Shown here: piece by piece, positions 14,265-23,590 of the stretch
How positions within the stretch are numbered: position 1 is the first letter of the stretch
Layout of the letters: each line of letters begins with the position of its first letter
Assembly (NCBI GenBank): GCA_028689145.1
Contig: JAQTWT010000016.1
Location: 1-35,258 of the forward strand
Source of the DNA: Gallionella sp.
Lineage (GTDB): Bacteria; Pseudomonadota; Gammaproteobacteria; Burkholderiales; Gallionellaceae
Length of the DNA stretch: 35,258 nucleotides
Direction of reading: 5' to 3'
Notes under the pieces: generated by a model
The model's database searches: none
What the model was told of the DNA's origin: nothing
Seen by the model: the letters and a program-made list of their open reading frames with translations, nothing else
Position numbers and translations under genes: made by a program

Positions 14265-16058
14265 ATGAATAAACCCACCCAAAGTCCGTCCGATCTGGCG
14301 CGCGAGACGCTGAAAACTCTGGCATCGCGCAAGACCCCGCCGACCCCGGAAAACTACGCCACGATTTATGCTGAAATCAGCGGCATTGACGGCGAAAAAA
14401 ATCATGGCGGTGAAAACAACGGCGCCGAAGGTGTGTTGCTCGGCATTGCCGACAGCCTTGCGCAGACGGCAAAATCTTCGCCTGCAGGAATTACGTTAAG
14501 AAAAGTGATCAGGGCGGGTGACTGGGGTCAGTGTCTCAGGGAGATTGAGAAATTTCTGCCCAAAGCGGGTGGCAGCGAGAATACGCCGCATTGGGCGGAG
14601 CTGATACGCGAGTTGTTGCGCCAACTCGAAGCCACCCACAAAGGCCTGACCATCACCCGCAAAAAAGAGGGGTTGGAAACCGTGTTGGCAAGGTTCTCGT
14701 CAAACCCGGAAACCTTGTTTGAGAAACTGACTGGTTTGGTGCATTCGTGGGCTGGATCACAGGCTGCGGTCATTGAGGTTGATTCCGTGCCGGGCAGTGT
14801 ACCTGCCGTAATGACACCCGCTCCGGCAAGTGCAGTCGCTGTGGCACCGGTGGCGGGGAGTAATGCCGAAATGATCGGCAAGGTCTCGGAGTTGCTGGCG
14901 CAGGCGCTGGAGAGCTTGCTCAGCATGTTGCCGGAATTGACGCAGGATGTGCAGAGCCTGACCGGACAGGTGCGCGCTACCCAAACCCCCGATCAACTTG
15001 CGGCGTTAACCAAGCAACTGCGCCAATTCTGGATCAAGGTCGAATTGCGCGCCGGAGATAATGCCAGAGGGCATGATGGTTTGGTGCGCCTGTTGCGTCT
15101 GTTGGTGGAAAACATCGGTGAAATGATCGATGACGAAGATTGGCTGTTCGGGCAGATCGCCATTTTGCAGGAGATCATTGATAAGCCGATGGACAGGTGT
15201 GCGATTGCCGATGCGGAACGCAGCCTGCGCAATGCCATTATCAAGCAGGGGATGCTCAAGCAAAGCCTGAATGAGGCAAAATCCACCCTGAAAAGTTTGA
15301 TGACGAATTTTATTGACCGGCTCGGGGAAATTACCGAAAGTACCGGGGAATACCATCAGAAGATCGAGGGTTACAGCAAGAAGATCGGCAAATCCAGCAA
15401 CATTAGCGAGCTAAGCCATCTGCTCGAAGATATCATGCACGATACGCGCACCATTCAAGTCAGTGCGCTGCGTTCTCACGACGAACTGGTCGGAACGCGC
15501 AAACAAGTGCAGGAGGCGGAAGCCAAGATCAAACAGCTGGAACAGGAGCTTAATCAGGTCAGCGAACTGGTGCAGCAAGACCAGCTCACCGGTGCGCTTA
15601 ACCGGCGCGGTATGGATGCCGCTTTTGAACGGGAGGCTACGCGTGCCGACCGCAGCCATCATCCGCTATGTGTCGCGCTGCTCGATATCGACAATTTCAA
15701 ACGCCTCAACGACACCCTCGGGCATCAGGCGGGCGATCAGGCGCTGATCCATTTGAGCAGTGTCATCAAGGAGACTTTGCGCCCCAGCGATTCGGTATCG
15801 CGTTACGGCGGGGAAGAATTCGTCATTGTGTTGCCGGAAGTCGGGCTTGAAGAAGCCGCCGCTACTGTGGAACGCTTGCAGCGCGAGCTGACCAAGAAAT
15901 TCTTTTTGCATGAGAATGACCGTGTCCTCGTGACCTTTAGCGCGGGCGTGGCGCAACGCGCGCCGGAAGAATCGCAGGATGATGTGATCGGTCGCGCCGA
16001 TAAGGCAATGTATGAAGCCAAAAAGACCGGCAAGAACCGCGTGGTTGTGGCGAAATGA
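14265..16058 (+). CDS. Diguanylate cyclase (GGDEF domain)
   Basis: This protein of 597 residues makes cyclic di-GMP from two GTP. The active site is GGEEF at 515-519. The product-inhibition site RPSD (506-509) stands exactly five residues before it, so feedback control should be intact. The first ~400 residues are helical and contain no sensor domain I can name. They begin with a short conserved segment, TLASRKTPPTPENYATIYAE, that I associate with this betaproteobacterial type. A coiled coil (about 400-440) leads into the GGDEF domain. No membrane segment is seen. AAGAAGAGAG serves as the ribosome binding site. Pilus and flagellar genes nearby are usual c-di-GMP-controlled systems, but the link is inference. 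Confidence 0.95.
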   Translation: MNKPTQSPSDLARETLKTLASRKTPPTPENYATIYAEISGIDGEKNHGGENNGAEGVLLGIADSLAQTAKSSPAGITLRKVIRAGDWGQCLREIEKFLPKAGGSENTPHWAELIRELLRQLEATHKGLTITRKKEGLETVLARFSSNPETLFEKLTGLVHSWAGSQAAVIEVDSVPGSVPAVMTPAPASAVAVAPVAGSNAEMIGKVSELLAQALESLLSMLPELTQDVQSLTGQVRATQTPDQLAALTKQLRQFWIKVELRAGDNARGHDGLVRLLRLLVENIGEMIDDEDWLFGQIAILQEIIDKPMDRCAIADAERSLRNAIIKQGMLKQSLNEAKSTLKSLMTNFIDRLGEITESTGEYHQKIEGYSKKIGKSSNISELSHLLEDIMHDTRTIQVSALRSHDELVGTRKQVQEAEAKIKQLEQELNQVSELVQQDQLTGALNRRGMDAAFEREATRADRSHHPLCVALLDIDNFKRLNDTLGHQAGDQALIHLSSVIKETLRPSDSVSRYGGEEFVIVLPEVGLEEAAATVERLQRELTKKFFLHENDRVLVTFSAGVAQRAPEESQDDVIGRADKAMYEAKKTGKNRVVVAK

Positions 16059-16090
16059 AGCGCTAGTCAGGAATTAACAACCTGTAGTCA

Positions 16091-16120
16091 ATAAAAAACG
16101 GGCATCCGAAGATGCCCGTT
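16091..16120 (-). terminator. Bidirectional terminator between diguanylate cyclase and porin genes
   Basis: The 10-bp stem AACGGGCATC / GATGCCCGTT (16097-16106 with 16111-16120) has a CGAA loop (TTCG on the minus strand). Reading leftward, toward the end of the porin message, it is followed by TTTTTTATT. In the plus direction only TAGTTTTC follows, so it works mainly for the porin and probably also for the cyclase. Confidence 0.88.
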
Positions 16121-16166
16121 AGTTTTCTGACTTAATTTTGTACCCTTGCGGGCACTTAAATTAAAT

Positions 16167-17264
16167 TTAGAATGTGTGCTTCATGCCGAAAGACCATGCT
16201 GAAGGATCTTGTCCGGCTGCTGCAGCTGCGAAACCACCCGTGGAACCGGCAGTCGAAAAGCCGTAAGCTGCACCGGTATCGTTGCTCAAGCGGGTGTACA
16301 ACGCGTACAGGTTAGTACGCTTGCTCAGACCGTGGTCGTAACCCAATGCCCATTGTCTTGCACCGGTGTTAGTGGTGGCTTGTACGTCACCCGCGCGGGT
16401 ATATGCCAGTTTGACAGCATCGGTACCGAAGCTGTATTTGCCGGACAGATACCAGTTGCTCTGACCAGCTGCGCTTGCGCCGCCGATTGTGTTGCTGGTT
16501 TTTTCATAAGCCGCATTAACAGTCATAGCGTCCATCGTGTAGCCGCCGCCCAGTTTCCATGCCTTGGCTTTGTCATTTGCACCAAGGCCGCCAAAACCGC
16601 CCATCGTGCCCGTGCCTGCGGTACCAACGTCAACTACCTGATAAGCCAAGGATGCATTGATCGGGCCGGCACCGTACAAAGCGGCCATTGACCAGGCTGC
16701 GCCTTTGACATCAGCTGCTGTAGCGGCAGTTTCCGCGCCTGATACGTGGGCGATTGCGACGGTAACGCCGCTCATTGCCGGGCTGATGTAAGCTACTACA
16801 TCGCCCAGACGGGCATCATGAACCCCGGTAAAACCGGCACCACCTGCTGTGGAGCCCATCAGGCTGCGATTGTCGGCGATAGTGTCGCCAAACACGTCCA
16901 GACCGCGTGTCGCGATCTTGTATGGTGTGTCGTGACGACCCAGCAGTACAGTACCAGCAGTTGCGCTGCTCAGGCCGGCGAAGGTATTGCGCGTACCAAA
17001 GGTGCTGGCAGTAGTCGTAGAGTTATCGATTGCAATCAGTTGCTCGATCTGCCACACAGCCGACAGTCCACCACCCAGATCTTCCGAACCCTTGAGGCCG
17101 AGACGCGAAACATTGCTCGATACTTTGTTGGTGCCGACAACGCCATTGTTGGTCAGGTCATAAGACATGTTAGCCACGCCGTACACAGTCACATTGCTGG
17201 TGTCAGCGAAAGCTGGTGCGGAAAAGGCAGCGGCAATTGCCAATGCGATGATTTTCTTTTGCAT
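16167..17264 (-). CDS. General outer-membrane porin (Gram-negative porin family, trimeric type)
   Basis: This 365-residue precursor has a signal peptide MQKKIIALAIAAAFSAPAFA cleaved before DTSN. The mature start SNVTVYGVANMSYD is typical of betaproteobacterial porins. The motifs SRLGLKGSEDLGGGLSAVWQIE and FAGLSSATAGTVLLGRHDTPYK are family hallmarks, and the chain ends in Phe (GMKHTF). It forms water-filled channels for small solutes. No heme motif is present. AAAAGGAG precedes the start. Unlike cyc2 it has no nearby partner; expression is probably high. Confidence 0.95.
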   Translation of the reverse strand: MQKKIIALAIAAAFSAPAFADTSNVTVYGVANMSYDLTNNGVVGTNKVSSNVSRLGLKGSEDLGGGLSAVWQIEQLIAIDNSTTTASTFGTRNTFAGLSSATAGTVLLGRHDTPYKIATRGLDVFGDTIADNRSLMGSTAGGAGFTGVHDARLGDVVAYISPAMSGVTVAIAHVSGAETAATAADVKGAAWSMAALYGAGPINASLAYQVVDVGTAGTGTMGGFGGLGANDKAKAWKLGGGYTMDAMTVNAAYEKTSNTIGGASAAGQSNWYLSGKYSFGTDAVKLAYTRAGDVQATTNTGARQWALGYDHGLSKRTNLYALYTRLSNDTGAAYGFSTAGSTGGFAAAAAGQDPSAWSFGMKHTF

Positions 17265-17574
17265 GTAAAACTCCTTTTAAAGGTGTTTAAAATACGAGCG
17301 GCTTAAGCCACTCAACTAAAAGCAATTCTCGGGAGGAGAATCCGGTGCGAATTATGCTGTTGTAATTGAGTATATGTAACAAAAATTTCATACAAGTGTT
17401 GTTTTTTTGCCACAATCGTTGTGTAAAGCAAGTCCGGGTTGCCGGATACACAAGACTCGGAAGCAGGCTTTGGGAAGTCGATTGTGAGTTGTTTATATCC
17501 ATGTATCCATGAACAATTAATGCTTGCATGAGTCACTGGAAGTACAATGCCATTTTTGCAGGCGCACCGATTTA
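17265..17574. other. Divergent intergenic region between porin and MoeB-like genes
   Basis: These 310 bp are AT-rich and carry no gene. On the porin side the minus strand offers CATAAT and TATACT as possible -10 boxes, without a good -35. On the plus side TACAAT (17543-17548) is a possible -10 for the MoeB-like gene, giving a leader of about 25 nt. None is strong enough to call alone. Confidence 0.4.
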
Positions 17575-18333
17575 ATGAACGATCAACAACTGCTGCGTTA
17601 TAGTCGGCACATACTGCTGCCGGAAATTGGCATAGAGGGGCAGCAATGCTTGCTTGATGCCAAGGTGCTCATCATCGGGTTGGGTGGGCTCGGTTCTCCG
17701 GCAGCCCTGTATCTGGCCGCTAGCGGGGTCGGTAAACTGGTCTTGTGCGACCATGATACGGTGGATTTGAGTAATTTGCAGCGGCAGATCATTCACCGCA
17801 ATGCATTGGTCGGTCAGTCCAAGGCATCATCTGCGCGGGCCGCTTTGCACGAGATAAATCCGGAAGTCGAATGCGTCGCGTTAAATGTGCGAGCCGAGGG
17901 GGCGCAACTGGGCGAGTTGGTTGCACAAGCGGATTTGGTGCTGGATTGCTGCGATAATTTTGACACAAGATATGCGGTGAATCGTGCTTGCCTGACGCAG
18001 TATAAACCGCTGGTATCCGGTGCGGCGGTGCAGTTCGACGGGCAGGTTGCCGTTTTCGATTTTCGCCGTGCGGAGATGCCTTGCTACAATTGTCTGTTCC
18101 CGGAAAATAGCCACGCCGCCGAGTTGCGTTGCGCAACCACCGGAGTGTTTGCCCCGTTGGTTGGGCTTGTCGGAATATTGCAGGCGGCGGAAGCGCTAAA
18201 GTTGCTGCTGGGGATCGAGCGCGGCTTGGTCGGCAAGCTGCTGACAGTCAACGCATTGGATATGAATATCATGCGCAGTACACTGAGCAAAGATGCCGCG
18301 TGCATGGTGTGCGGAGACATCGGGCCGGAGTGA
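17575..18333 (+). CDS. moeB: MoeB/ThiF/HesA-family sulfur-carrier adenylyltransferase
   Basis: This 252-residue enzyme adenylates the C-terminus of a small ubiquitin-like sulfur carrier (MoaD or ThiS). Visible are the nucleotide-binding GLGGLG (35-40), the DHDTVDLSNLQRQ segment, LVLDCCDNFDTR, and two zinc-binding CxxC pairs (PCYNC and CMVCG). Start 17575 is chosen because family homology begins at MNDQQLLRYSRHILLP; the frame is open further upstream, and there is no strong ribosome binding site. MoeB serves molybdopterin synthesis and ThiF thiamine synthesis; without moaD or thiS beside it the two cannot be told apart, so the gene symbol is tentative. Confidence 0.88.
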   Translation: MNDQQLLRYSRHILLPEIGIEGQQCLLDAKVLIIGLGGLGSPAALYLAASGVGKLVLCDHDTVDLSNLQRQIIHRNALVGQSKASSARAALHEINPEVECVALNVRAEGAQLGELVAQADLVLDCCDNFDTRYAVNRACLTQYKPLVSGAAVQFDGQVAVFDFRRAEMPCYNCLFPENSHAAELRCATTGVFAPLVGLVGILQAAEALKLLLGIERGLVGKLLTVNALDMNIMRSTLSKDAACMVCGDIGPE

Positions 18334-18484
18334 TGCGGAGTGCATTTATGCAGGCATTCGGTTTGCGGTATGTCCGGGAAAGTGCCGGCTCGGTGCTGCG
18401 CATGCGGTTGAATTTGCATCTTCGGGATGTGGGAGAGTCGGGTATAGTTTCCATCTGTCATATTACGGTCAGGAGTGTGCTCAA

Positions 18485-18697
18485 ATGAGCCGTCTGTTAT
18501 TGTTAATCGCCATTGCTGTGGTGATTTATCTGCTGGTCAGGTCTTATCGCCGGAATAAACCGCGGCAAGATGAAAAGATAGCCGAGGATATGGTGCGCTG
18601 TGCGCATTGCGGTGTGCATTTGCCCAAGGGCGAGAGCATTCAGGCTAACGGGGATTTTTTTTGCAGCGCGGCGCACCGCGACAATCATCATGTTTGA
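18485..18697 (+). CDS. Small PP0621-family membrane protein with zinc-ribbon-like tail
   Basis: The protein of 70 residues has one N-terminal membrane helix (LLLLIAIAVVIYLLV), a basic cytosolic stretch, and a short Cys/His-rich end, CAHCGVHLPKGES...FFCSAAHRDNH, that could bind zinc. Its place directly before pilS matches a conserved betaproteobacterial arrangement, PP0621-pilS-pilR-ampD. Its function is unknown, though context suggests a part in pilus signalling. AGGAG (18471-18475) sets the start; the open frame upstream has no support. Confidence 0.8.
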   Translation: MSRLLLLIAIAVVIYLLVRSYRRNKPRQDEKIAEDMVRCAHCGVHLPKGESIQANGDFFCSAAHRDNHHV

Positions 18698-18748
18698 ACG
18701 ACACGGTATGAATGTGCAGCCGGTTGCGAGCAACTGCGGCATGGATAT

Positions 18749-20368
18749 GTGTTGAATGCCATGACTGGTAGAAGTGTCGTGGAATCTTACAACGTCGATT
18801 ATTGGCGTTCCCTGAATTATTTCAATCTGTACCGGTTGATCCTGGCCGGTTTGTTCGTGTTTCTTGCCGTCACATTCGGTTCCTCGTTGTCGCTGGGTGC
18901 GCGCAACTGGACGTTGTTCTTTGTTGCTAGTCTGGTGTATGCGGCGGTAGCGGCAATTGCATTTGTGCCGATCCGGTTACGCTGGTTGCGCTTCAGTTGG
19001 ATATTGGCCGTTCAGGTGGGCAGTGATATTGTCTGTCTGTCGCTGCTTTCTTACGCAAGCGGGGGTATACAGAGCAATATCGGCCTGTTGCTGCTGGTTT
19101 CATTGGCGGCGGCGGGGATGATTAGCCGCGGCAAGATCACGCTGTTTTTCGCGGCATCGGCCAGTATCGCGGCGCTGCTGGAGCATGCGTATGCGGTCTT
19201 GTATGGCGATGCTCTCGCGGCACAGTATGTGCAGGTCGGCTTGTTGTGTATGTCTTACTTCGCGGTGGCCTGGCTGGCGCATACGCTGGCTAGATATGCC
19301 GTGGACAGCCAGCAACTGGCACAGCGCCGCGGGCATGATTTGGCCAGTCTGTCCGAAGCAAATCGTTTGGTGATGCGCGATATGCAGGACGGCGTGCTGG
19401 TGGTGGACGGGCAAGGCCTGATTATGCAGGCGAATCCCGCTGCCGAGCGCTTGCTGCGCAAAAGTATCGGGCCGGGAAGTCTGTTGTCCGAAGAGTTTCC
19501 GATTTTGTTCGGCGGATATGCGATGTGGAAACAAGGCGGAAGCTACAGCCGGGACACGTTGCAATTGGGTGCCGGGGCGCAGGTTAAATTGCGTTTTGTT
19601 TCGATTGAGCGCGATGCCGCGCATGGCGCGGTGATTTTTCTGGAAGATATGCAGCGCGTGCAGGCCGAAGCGCAGCAAATAAAATTGGCAGCGCTGGGGC
19701 GGTTGACCGCGAACATCGCGCACGAAGTGCGCAATCCGTTGTCTGCGATCAGTTATGCGACGGAGTTGTTGCAAGAAGAACAGGGCGATGCAAAACAACA
19801 GCGGCTGCTGCAAATTGTGCTGGATAACACGCAGCGCATCAATAAAATTGTGCAGGATGTTATGCAGCTAAACCGGCGCGACCGCGCGCGGCCCGAGGTG
19901 TTTGAACTGGATGCGATGCTGCGCGCCTTTGTCGAAGAGTTTAATTTGGCGGAGCGGCTTGAATCGGATGTTATGGTGCTGTCGGCAATACCCGGTGTCG
20001 AGGTTTGCTTTGATCGCGGACACTTGCGTCAAGTGCTGTGGAACTTGTGCCGCAACGCGTTGCGGCACGGACGCGGGTTGTCCGGTAGTGTGGTCGTGTC
20101 GATGAGTATTGTGGACGGGCGTGCAGTGCTCGATGTGCGGGATGACGGTCCCGGAATTCCGGAGGAGCACTGCGGTAAATTATTTGAGCCGTTTTTTACC
20201 ACTGCGGCTGACGGTACAGGTTTGGGTTTGTATATAGCCAAGGAGTTGTGCGAGGCGAACGGTGCTTTGCTGGAATATCCTGTCGGCGAGGTGCAGGCCG
20301 GTGCCTGTTTCCGTATAACATTTGCAGAATTGCACTGTGACAAGGAGGCGCATGGGTATGGCGGATAA
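18749..20368 (+). CDS. pilS: Type IV pilus sensor histidine kinase PilS
   Basis: This protein of 539 residues has six predicted membrane helices in about residues 28-190, then a PAS domain (about 205-310, MQDGVLVVDGQGLIMQANPAAERLL). The kinase core follows: phosphorylated H325 in ANIAHEVRNPLSAIS, N box LWNLCRNALRHG, DDGPGIP, and GTGLGLYIAKEL. PilS in other bacteria senses pilin in the membrane and controls PilR. The start is a GTG at 18749, with ATG at 18761 as an alternative; neither has a clear ribosome binding site. The end overlaps pilR by 11 bp. Confidence 0.93.
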   Translation: MLNAMTGRSVVESYNVDYWRSLNYFNLYRLILAGLFVFLAVTFGSSLSLGARNWTLFFVASLVYAAVAAIAFVPIRLRWLRFSWILAVQVGSDIVCLSLLSYASGGIQSNIGLLLLVSLAAAGMISRGKITLFFAASASIAALLEHAYAVLYGDALAAQYVQVGLLCMSYFAVAWLAHTLARYAVDSQQLAQRRGHDLASLSEANRLVMRDMQDGVLVVDGQGLIMQANPAAERLLRKSIGPGSLLSEEFPILFGGYAMWKQGGSYSRDTLQLGAGAQVKLRFVSIERDAAHGAVIFLEDMQRVQAEAQQIKLAALGRLTANIAHEVRNPLSAISYATELLQEEQGDAKQQRLLQIVLDNTQRINKIVQDVMQLNRRDRARPEVFELDAMLRAFVEEFNLAERLESDVMVLSAIPGVEVCFDRGHLRQVLWNLCRNALRHGRGLSGSVVVSMSIVDGRAVLDVRDDGPGIPEEHCGKLFEPFFTTAADGTGLGLYIAKELCEANGALLEYPVGEVQAGACFRITFAELHCDKEAHGYGG

Positions 20369-21719
20369 CTGCCGGGTGAACAGCTGCACGGTACTGCTGG
20401 TGGACGACGAGCCGGATATTCTTGAACTGCTTGAGTTGACGCTGCGCAAGATGGGGCTGGAGGTGGATCGTGCGGCCAATGTGCGTGATGCGTTGACAAA
20501 ATTGGCAGCGCGCCGTTATGACTTGTGCCTGACCGATATGCGTATGCCGGATGGCGACGGGTTGCAGGTAGTGCAGCATATCGCACAACACAACATGGAT
20601 ACTCCGGTGGCGGTCATTACCGCGCACGGCAATATGGAAAACGCCATTACCGCACTCAAGGCGGGCGCATTCGATTATCTGGCAAAACCTGTTTCGCTGG
20701 ATCAGCTGCGAGCCCTGGTGAAGTCCGCGCTGAGTTTGCCGCAGACGGATTCGGCAGGAGACAAGGCGCTGCTCGGTCATTCGCAGGCAATGCTGAAGGC
20801 GCGTGATCTCATTAAGCGTGTGGCACGCAGCCAGGCGCCGGTGCATGTCAGCGGCGAATCGGGTAGCGGCAAGGAACTGGCGGCGCGTCTCATCGTGCGA
20901 AGCGGGGCCCGGCATGACAAGCCGTTTATTGCGGTGAACTGCGGGGCAATCCCGTGCAATCTGATGGAAAGCGAATTTTTTGGCTGCAAAAAAGGCGCGT
21001 TTACCGGTGCCGACAAAGACCGTGATGGTTTTTTTCAGGCCGCCCACGGCGGAACTTTGTTTCTCGATGAGGTCGCCGATTTGCCGTTGGATATGCAGGT
21101 TAAATTATTACGCGCGATACAGGAGAAGCGCGTGCGCAAAATTGGCGGCACGGCTGAAGAGGAGGTGGATGTGCGCATCATCAGCGCGACACACCACGAT
21201 TTGGCAGAGCGTGTGCGGCAAAGCAAATTTCGCCAGGATCTTTATTATCGCCTGAATGTTATTCCTATCCAGATGCCCTCTCTACGGGAGATGCGCGAGG
21301 ATATACCGGAAATCGCGCAGCGGATTCTGGAACGCTTGCGCGGTGATGCGGCGGTAAGTTTTTCGGAAAATTCTTTGCGTGCACTGCAAGGTTATAGCTT
21401 CCCCGGTAATGTTCGGGAGCTGGAAAATATCATCGAACGGTCATTGGCGCTCTGCACGGAAGGGGTGGTCGAGGAACAGGATTTGTTACTGATACCGGTG
21501 GAGCATAATCAATCCGATAGTGCCGCACTCGGCAGCAAATACCCGCTGCCGAAATATCTGGATCAGGTCGAGAGGCTGGCTTTGCTGGAGGCACTTGAAC
21601 AAACCGGGTTTAATCGTACCGCAGCCGCTAAATTGCTGGGGCTGACCTTCAGAACCATGCGCTATCGTATGGAGCGTCTCGGTATCAAGGAATCAGGCGG
21701 TGCCGGCGATGAGGGTTGA
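20358..21719 (+). CDS. pilR: Sigma-54-dependent response regulator PilR
   Basis: The protein has 453 residues from the chosen start. The receiver has phosphoacceptor D60 (DLCLTDMRMPDGDG). The AAA+ domain has Walker A GESGSGKE, the sigma-54 contact loop GAFTGA, Walker B GGTLFLDEVADLP, and an arginine-finger region FRQDLYYRLNV. The C-terminus is a Fis-type helix-turn-helix (FNRTAAAKLLGLTFRTMRYRM). It activates pilin transcription with sigma-54. AAGGAGG (20342-20348) is 9 nt before ATG 20358 but only 3 nt before ATG 20352, so 20358 is preferred. It overlaps pilS by 11 bp and ampD by 11 bp. Confidence 0.94.
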   Translation: MADNCRVNSCTVLLVDDEPDILELLELTLRKMGLEVDRAANVRDALTKLAARRYDLCLTDMRMPDGDGLQVVQHIAQHNMDTPVAVITAHGNMENAITALKAGAFDYLAKPVSLDQLRALVKSALSLPQTDSAGDKALLGHSQAMLKARDLIKRVARSQAPVHVSGESGSGKELAARLIVRSGARHDKPFIAVNCGAIPCNLMESEFFGCKKGAFTGADKDRDGFFQAAHGGTLFLDEVADLPLDMQVKLLRAIQEKRVRKIGGTAEEEVDVRIISATHHDLAERVRQSKFRQDLYYRLNVIPIQMPSLREMREDIPEIAQRILERLRGDAAVSFSENSLRALQGYSFPGNVRELENIIERSLALCTEGVVEEQDLLLIPVEHNQSDSAALGSKYPLPKYLDQVERLALLEALEQTGFNRTAAAKLLGLTFRTMRYRMERLGIKESGGAGDEG

Positions 21720-22251
21720 TGCACGGGGATTGCTGGAGGGTTGCGAATATATTCCATCGCCGAACTGCGATGATCGGCCTGCAGGCACAATAGAACTATT
21801 GGTAATACATAATATCAGCCTGCCCCCGGGCGAGTTTGACGGCGACGGGGTGCAACGGCTATTTACCAATACGCTGGATGTGAATGCCCATCCCTATTAC
21901 CGGACGATTGGCGGGTTGAAGGTTTCGGCGCATTTTTTTGTGCGGCGCGATGGGCGGATTATTCAATTTGTTTCCTGTTTGAAACGCGCCTGGCACGCGG
22001 GAGAGTCTTGTTGGCAAGGCAGGTCGCGCTGCAACGATTTTTCGCTGGGTATAGAGCTGGAGGGGAGCGATGCCGTGCCGTTTGCCGATGAACAATACGC
22101 CTCGCTTAAACGTTTGACTGTGGCATTGCGCGAGGTCTATCCGATACGCGGTATTGCCGGGCATAGCGATATTGCACCTCACCGTAAAACCGACCCGGGT
22201 CCGTGTTTTGACTGGACACGTTATCTGACCGGGTTGTGTATCCAAAAGTAA
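21709..22251 (+). CDS. ampD: 1,6-anhydro-N-acetylmuramyl-L-alanine amidase AmpD
   Basis: This protein of 180 residues is a zinc amidase that cleaves the stem peptide from recycled anhydromuropeptides in the cytoplasm. The zinc ligands H34 (LVIHNISLPPGEF), H152 (AGHSDIAPHRKTDPG) and D162 are all present, with K160. The motifs VSAHFFVRRDG and RAWHAG are standard. A GTG three codons upstream (21700) is an alternative start with a better-placed AAGGA. It overlaps pilR, as in other betaproteobacteria. Mobile element copy C follows 56 bp downstream. Confidence 0.96.
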   Translation: MRVDARGLLEGCEYIPSPNCDDRPAGTIELLVIHNISLPPGEFDGDGVQRLFTNTLDVNAHPYYRTIGGLKVSAHFFVRRDGRIIQFVSCLKRAWHAGESCWQGRSRCNDFSLGIELEGSDAVPFADEQYASLKRLTVALREVYPIRGIAGHSDIAPHRKTDPGPCFDWTRYLTGLCIQK

Positions 22252-22307
22252 GGGTGCGCTGCGCGGGTGTATGGGCAAAATTTCCCACACCCGTGTGCCA
22301 TATTAAA

Positions 22308-22447
22308 CCTATAAAACGCAGTTGAAGGTGAACGTCTCAAAAATTCAAACGTTACGTGGTTTGTGTAAGTGCGAATTTATTCGCACTTAAGGCATTGTTC
22401 ATGCGAATGAATTCGCACCTACATACCCGTCAACTGCGTTTTTTAGA
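22308..22447 (+). mobile_element. MITE-like element, copy C
   Basis: This 140-bp copy has the same orientation as copy A. Perfect TTAAA duplications flank it (22303-22307 and 22448-22452). The right-hand duplication includes the dgt stop codon (TAA on the minus strand, 22448-22450). The terminal repeats are CCTATAAAACGCAGTTGA and TCAACTGCGTTTTTTAGA, the last base being changed. The interior is close to copies A and B. Confidence 0.85.
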
Positions 22448-23590
22448 TTAAAAATTTATCGGCATGTCTTCCACCGAGAACAGGCGGCGATGTTCCCGAA
22501 TGGCATAGCGATCGGTCATTCCGGCAATGTAATCGGCAATTGCGCGTGCACGATCGGGTTCCGCTTGTTTGGCTGGTGATTGCAATTGCGGGGGGAGCAG
22601 GCGGCCATCCGCCATGAATACCCCGAACAGATCGCCGATGATGCGCTGTGCTTTGGTGCTCATGCGCATTACCAGATAATGGCGGTACAAATGAGTGTGC
22701 AGGAATTTTTTCAGTGCGCGTTGTTGATCGTTTATTTCCGCGCTGAATGCAATTAATTCCGGCGCATTGCGCACGTCCTCTATAGCGGTTAAATTGCTCT
22801 TGCCGATGTTGTTTTCGCTCTGTTGAATCAAATCAGACACCAGTGTGTTGATCATGCGCCGCACGGTTTCATGCACTACGCGACGCTCGGGTAAATCCGG
22901 ATAGGCTTGGCGAACCTCGCGTAAATGTCTCGCTACCAGCGGTACGGTAGCGAGTTGCTCCAGCGTGATCAGGCCGGAACGCAGACCATCGTCCACATCG
23001 TGATTATTGTAGGCAATTTCATCTGCCAAGTTGGCAATTTGCGCTTCCAGAGAAGGCCGTTTGTTATGCAGGAAGCGTTCGCCAAGTTCGCCCAGTTGCA
23101 TGGCATTGTCTGCGGTGCAATGCTTGAGAATACCTTCGCGCGTCTCAAAACACAGGTTCAGTCCGTCGAACGCGGCATAATGTTCTTCCAGTAAATCCAC
23201 CACGCGCAATGATTGCAGGTTGTGCTCGAAGCCGCCGTAGGTTTTCATGCATGCATTTAGGGCATCCTGTCCGGCATGCCCGAATGGTGTGTGACCGAGA
23301 TCATGCGCCAGTGAAATTGCTTCGGCGAGATCCTCGTTCAAATGTAAACGCCGCGCGATGGAGCGCGCGATTTGTGCCACTTCGATGCTATGGGTAAGGC
23401 GGGTACGGAACAGGTCGCCTTCGTGGTTTACAAATACCTGGGTCTTGTATTCGAGGCGGCGGAATGCGCCGGAATGGATGATGCGATCGCGGTCGCGCTG
23501 GAATTCGCTGCGTCCATGCGGTGAAGCTTCCGCACGCATCCTACCGCGCGAATTGGTCTCGGTGACGGCGTAAGGTGCAAGTTCAACCAT
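22448..23590 (-). CDS. dgt: Deoxyguanosinetriphosphate triphosphohydrolase-like protein (HD domain)
   Basis: The protein has 380 residues and belongs to the dNTPase branch of the HD superfamily, which removes triphosphate from dGTP or other dNTPs. The metal-binding residues are H67 ([13 protein letters not shown]) and H96-D97 ([13 protein letters not shown]), with a later [13 protein letters not shown]. The start ATG at 23590 begins [17 protein letters not shown], where homology begins, although the frame is open further upstream within aroB. It overlaps aroB by 8 bp and is likely translated from the same message. The stop codon is shared with the target duplication of mobile element C. Confidence 0.93.
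   Translation of the reverse strand: MVELAPYAVTETNSRGRMRAEASPHGRSEFQRDRDRIIHSGAFRRLEYKTQVFVNHEGDLFRTRLTHSIEVAQIARSIARRLHLNEDLAEAISLAHDLGHTPFGHAGQDALNACMKTYGGFEHNLQSLRVVDLLEEHYAAFDGLNLCFETREGILKHCTADNAMQLGELGERFLHNKRPSLEAQIANLADEIAYNNHDVDDGLRSGLITLEQLATVPLVARHLREVRQAYPDLPERRVVHETVRRMINTLVSDLIQQSENNIGKSNLTAIEDVRNAPELIAFSAEINDQQRALKKFLHTHLYRHYLVMRMSTKAQRIIGDLFGVFMADGRLLPPQLQSPAKQAEPDRARAIADYIAGMTDRYAIREHRRLFSVEDMPINF

Noticed and set aside
16167..17264. Possibility that the second porin is another Cyc2
   Set aside because: It has no CxxCH heme motif; its motifs are those of an ordinary general porin.
16746..17306. 186-residue plus-strand frame within the porin gene
   Set aside because: It has no start signals or domain. 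The porin on the minus strand has a signal peptide, family motifs and a terminal Phe.
18129..18488. 119-residue plus-strand frame spanning the moeB end and the gap after it
   Set aside because: It has no ribosome binding site or recognisable domain and overlaps the conserved CxxC end of the MoeB-like protein.
20196..21047. 283-residue open frame opposite the pilS-pilR junction
   Set aside because: The opposite strand encodes clear PilS and PilR motifs throughout; the antisense frame has no family features.
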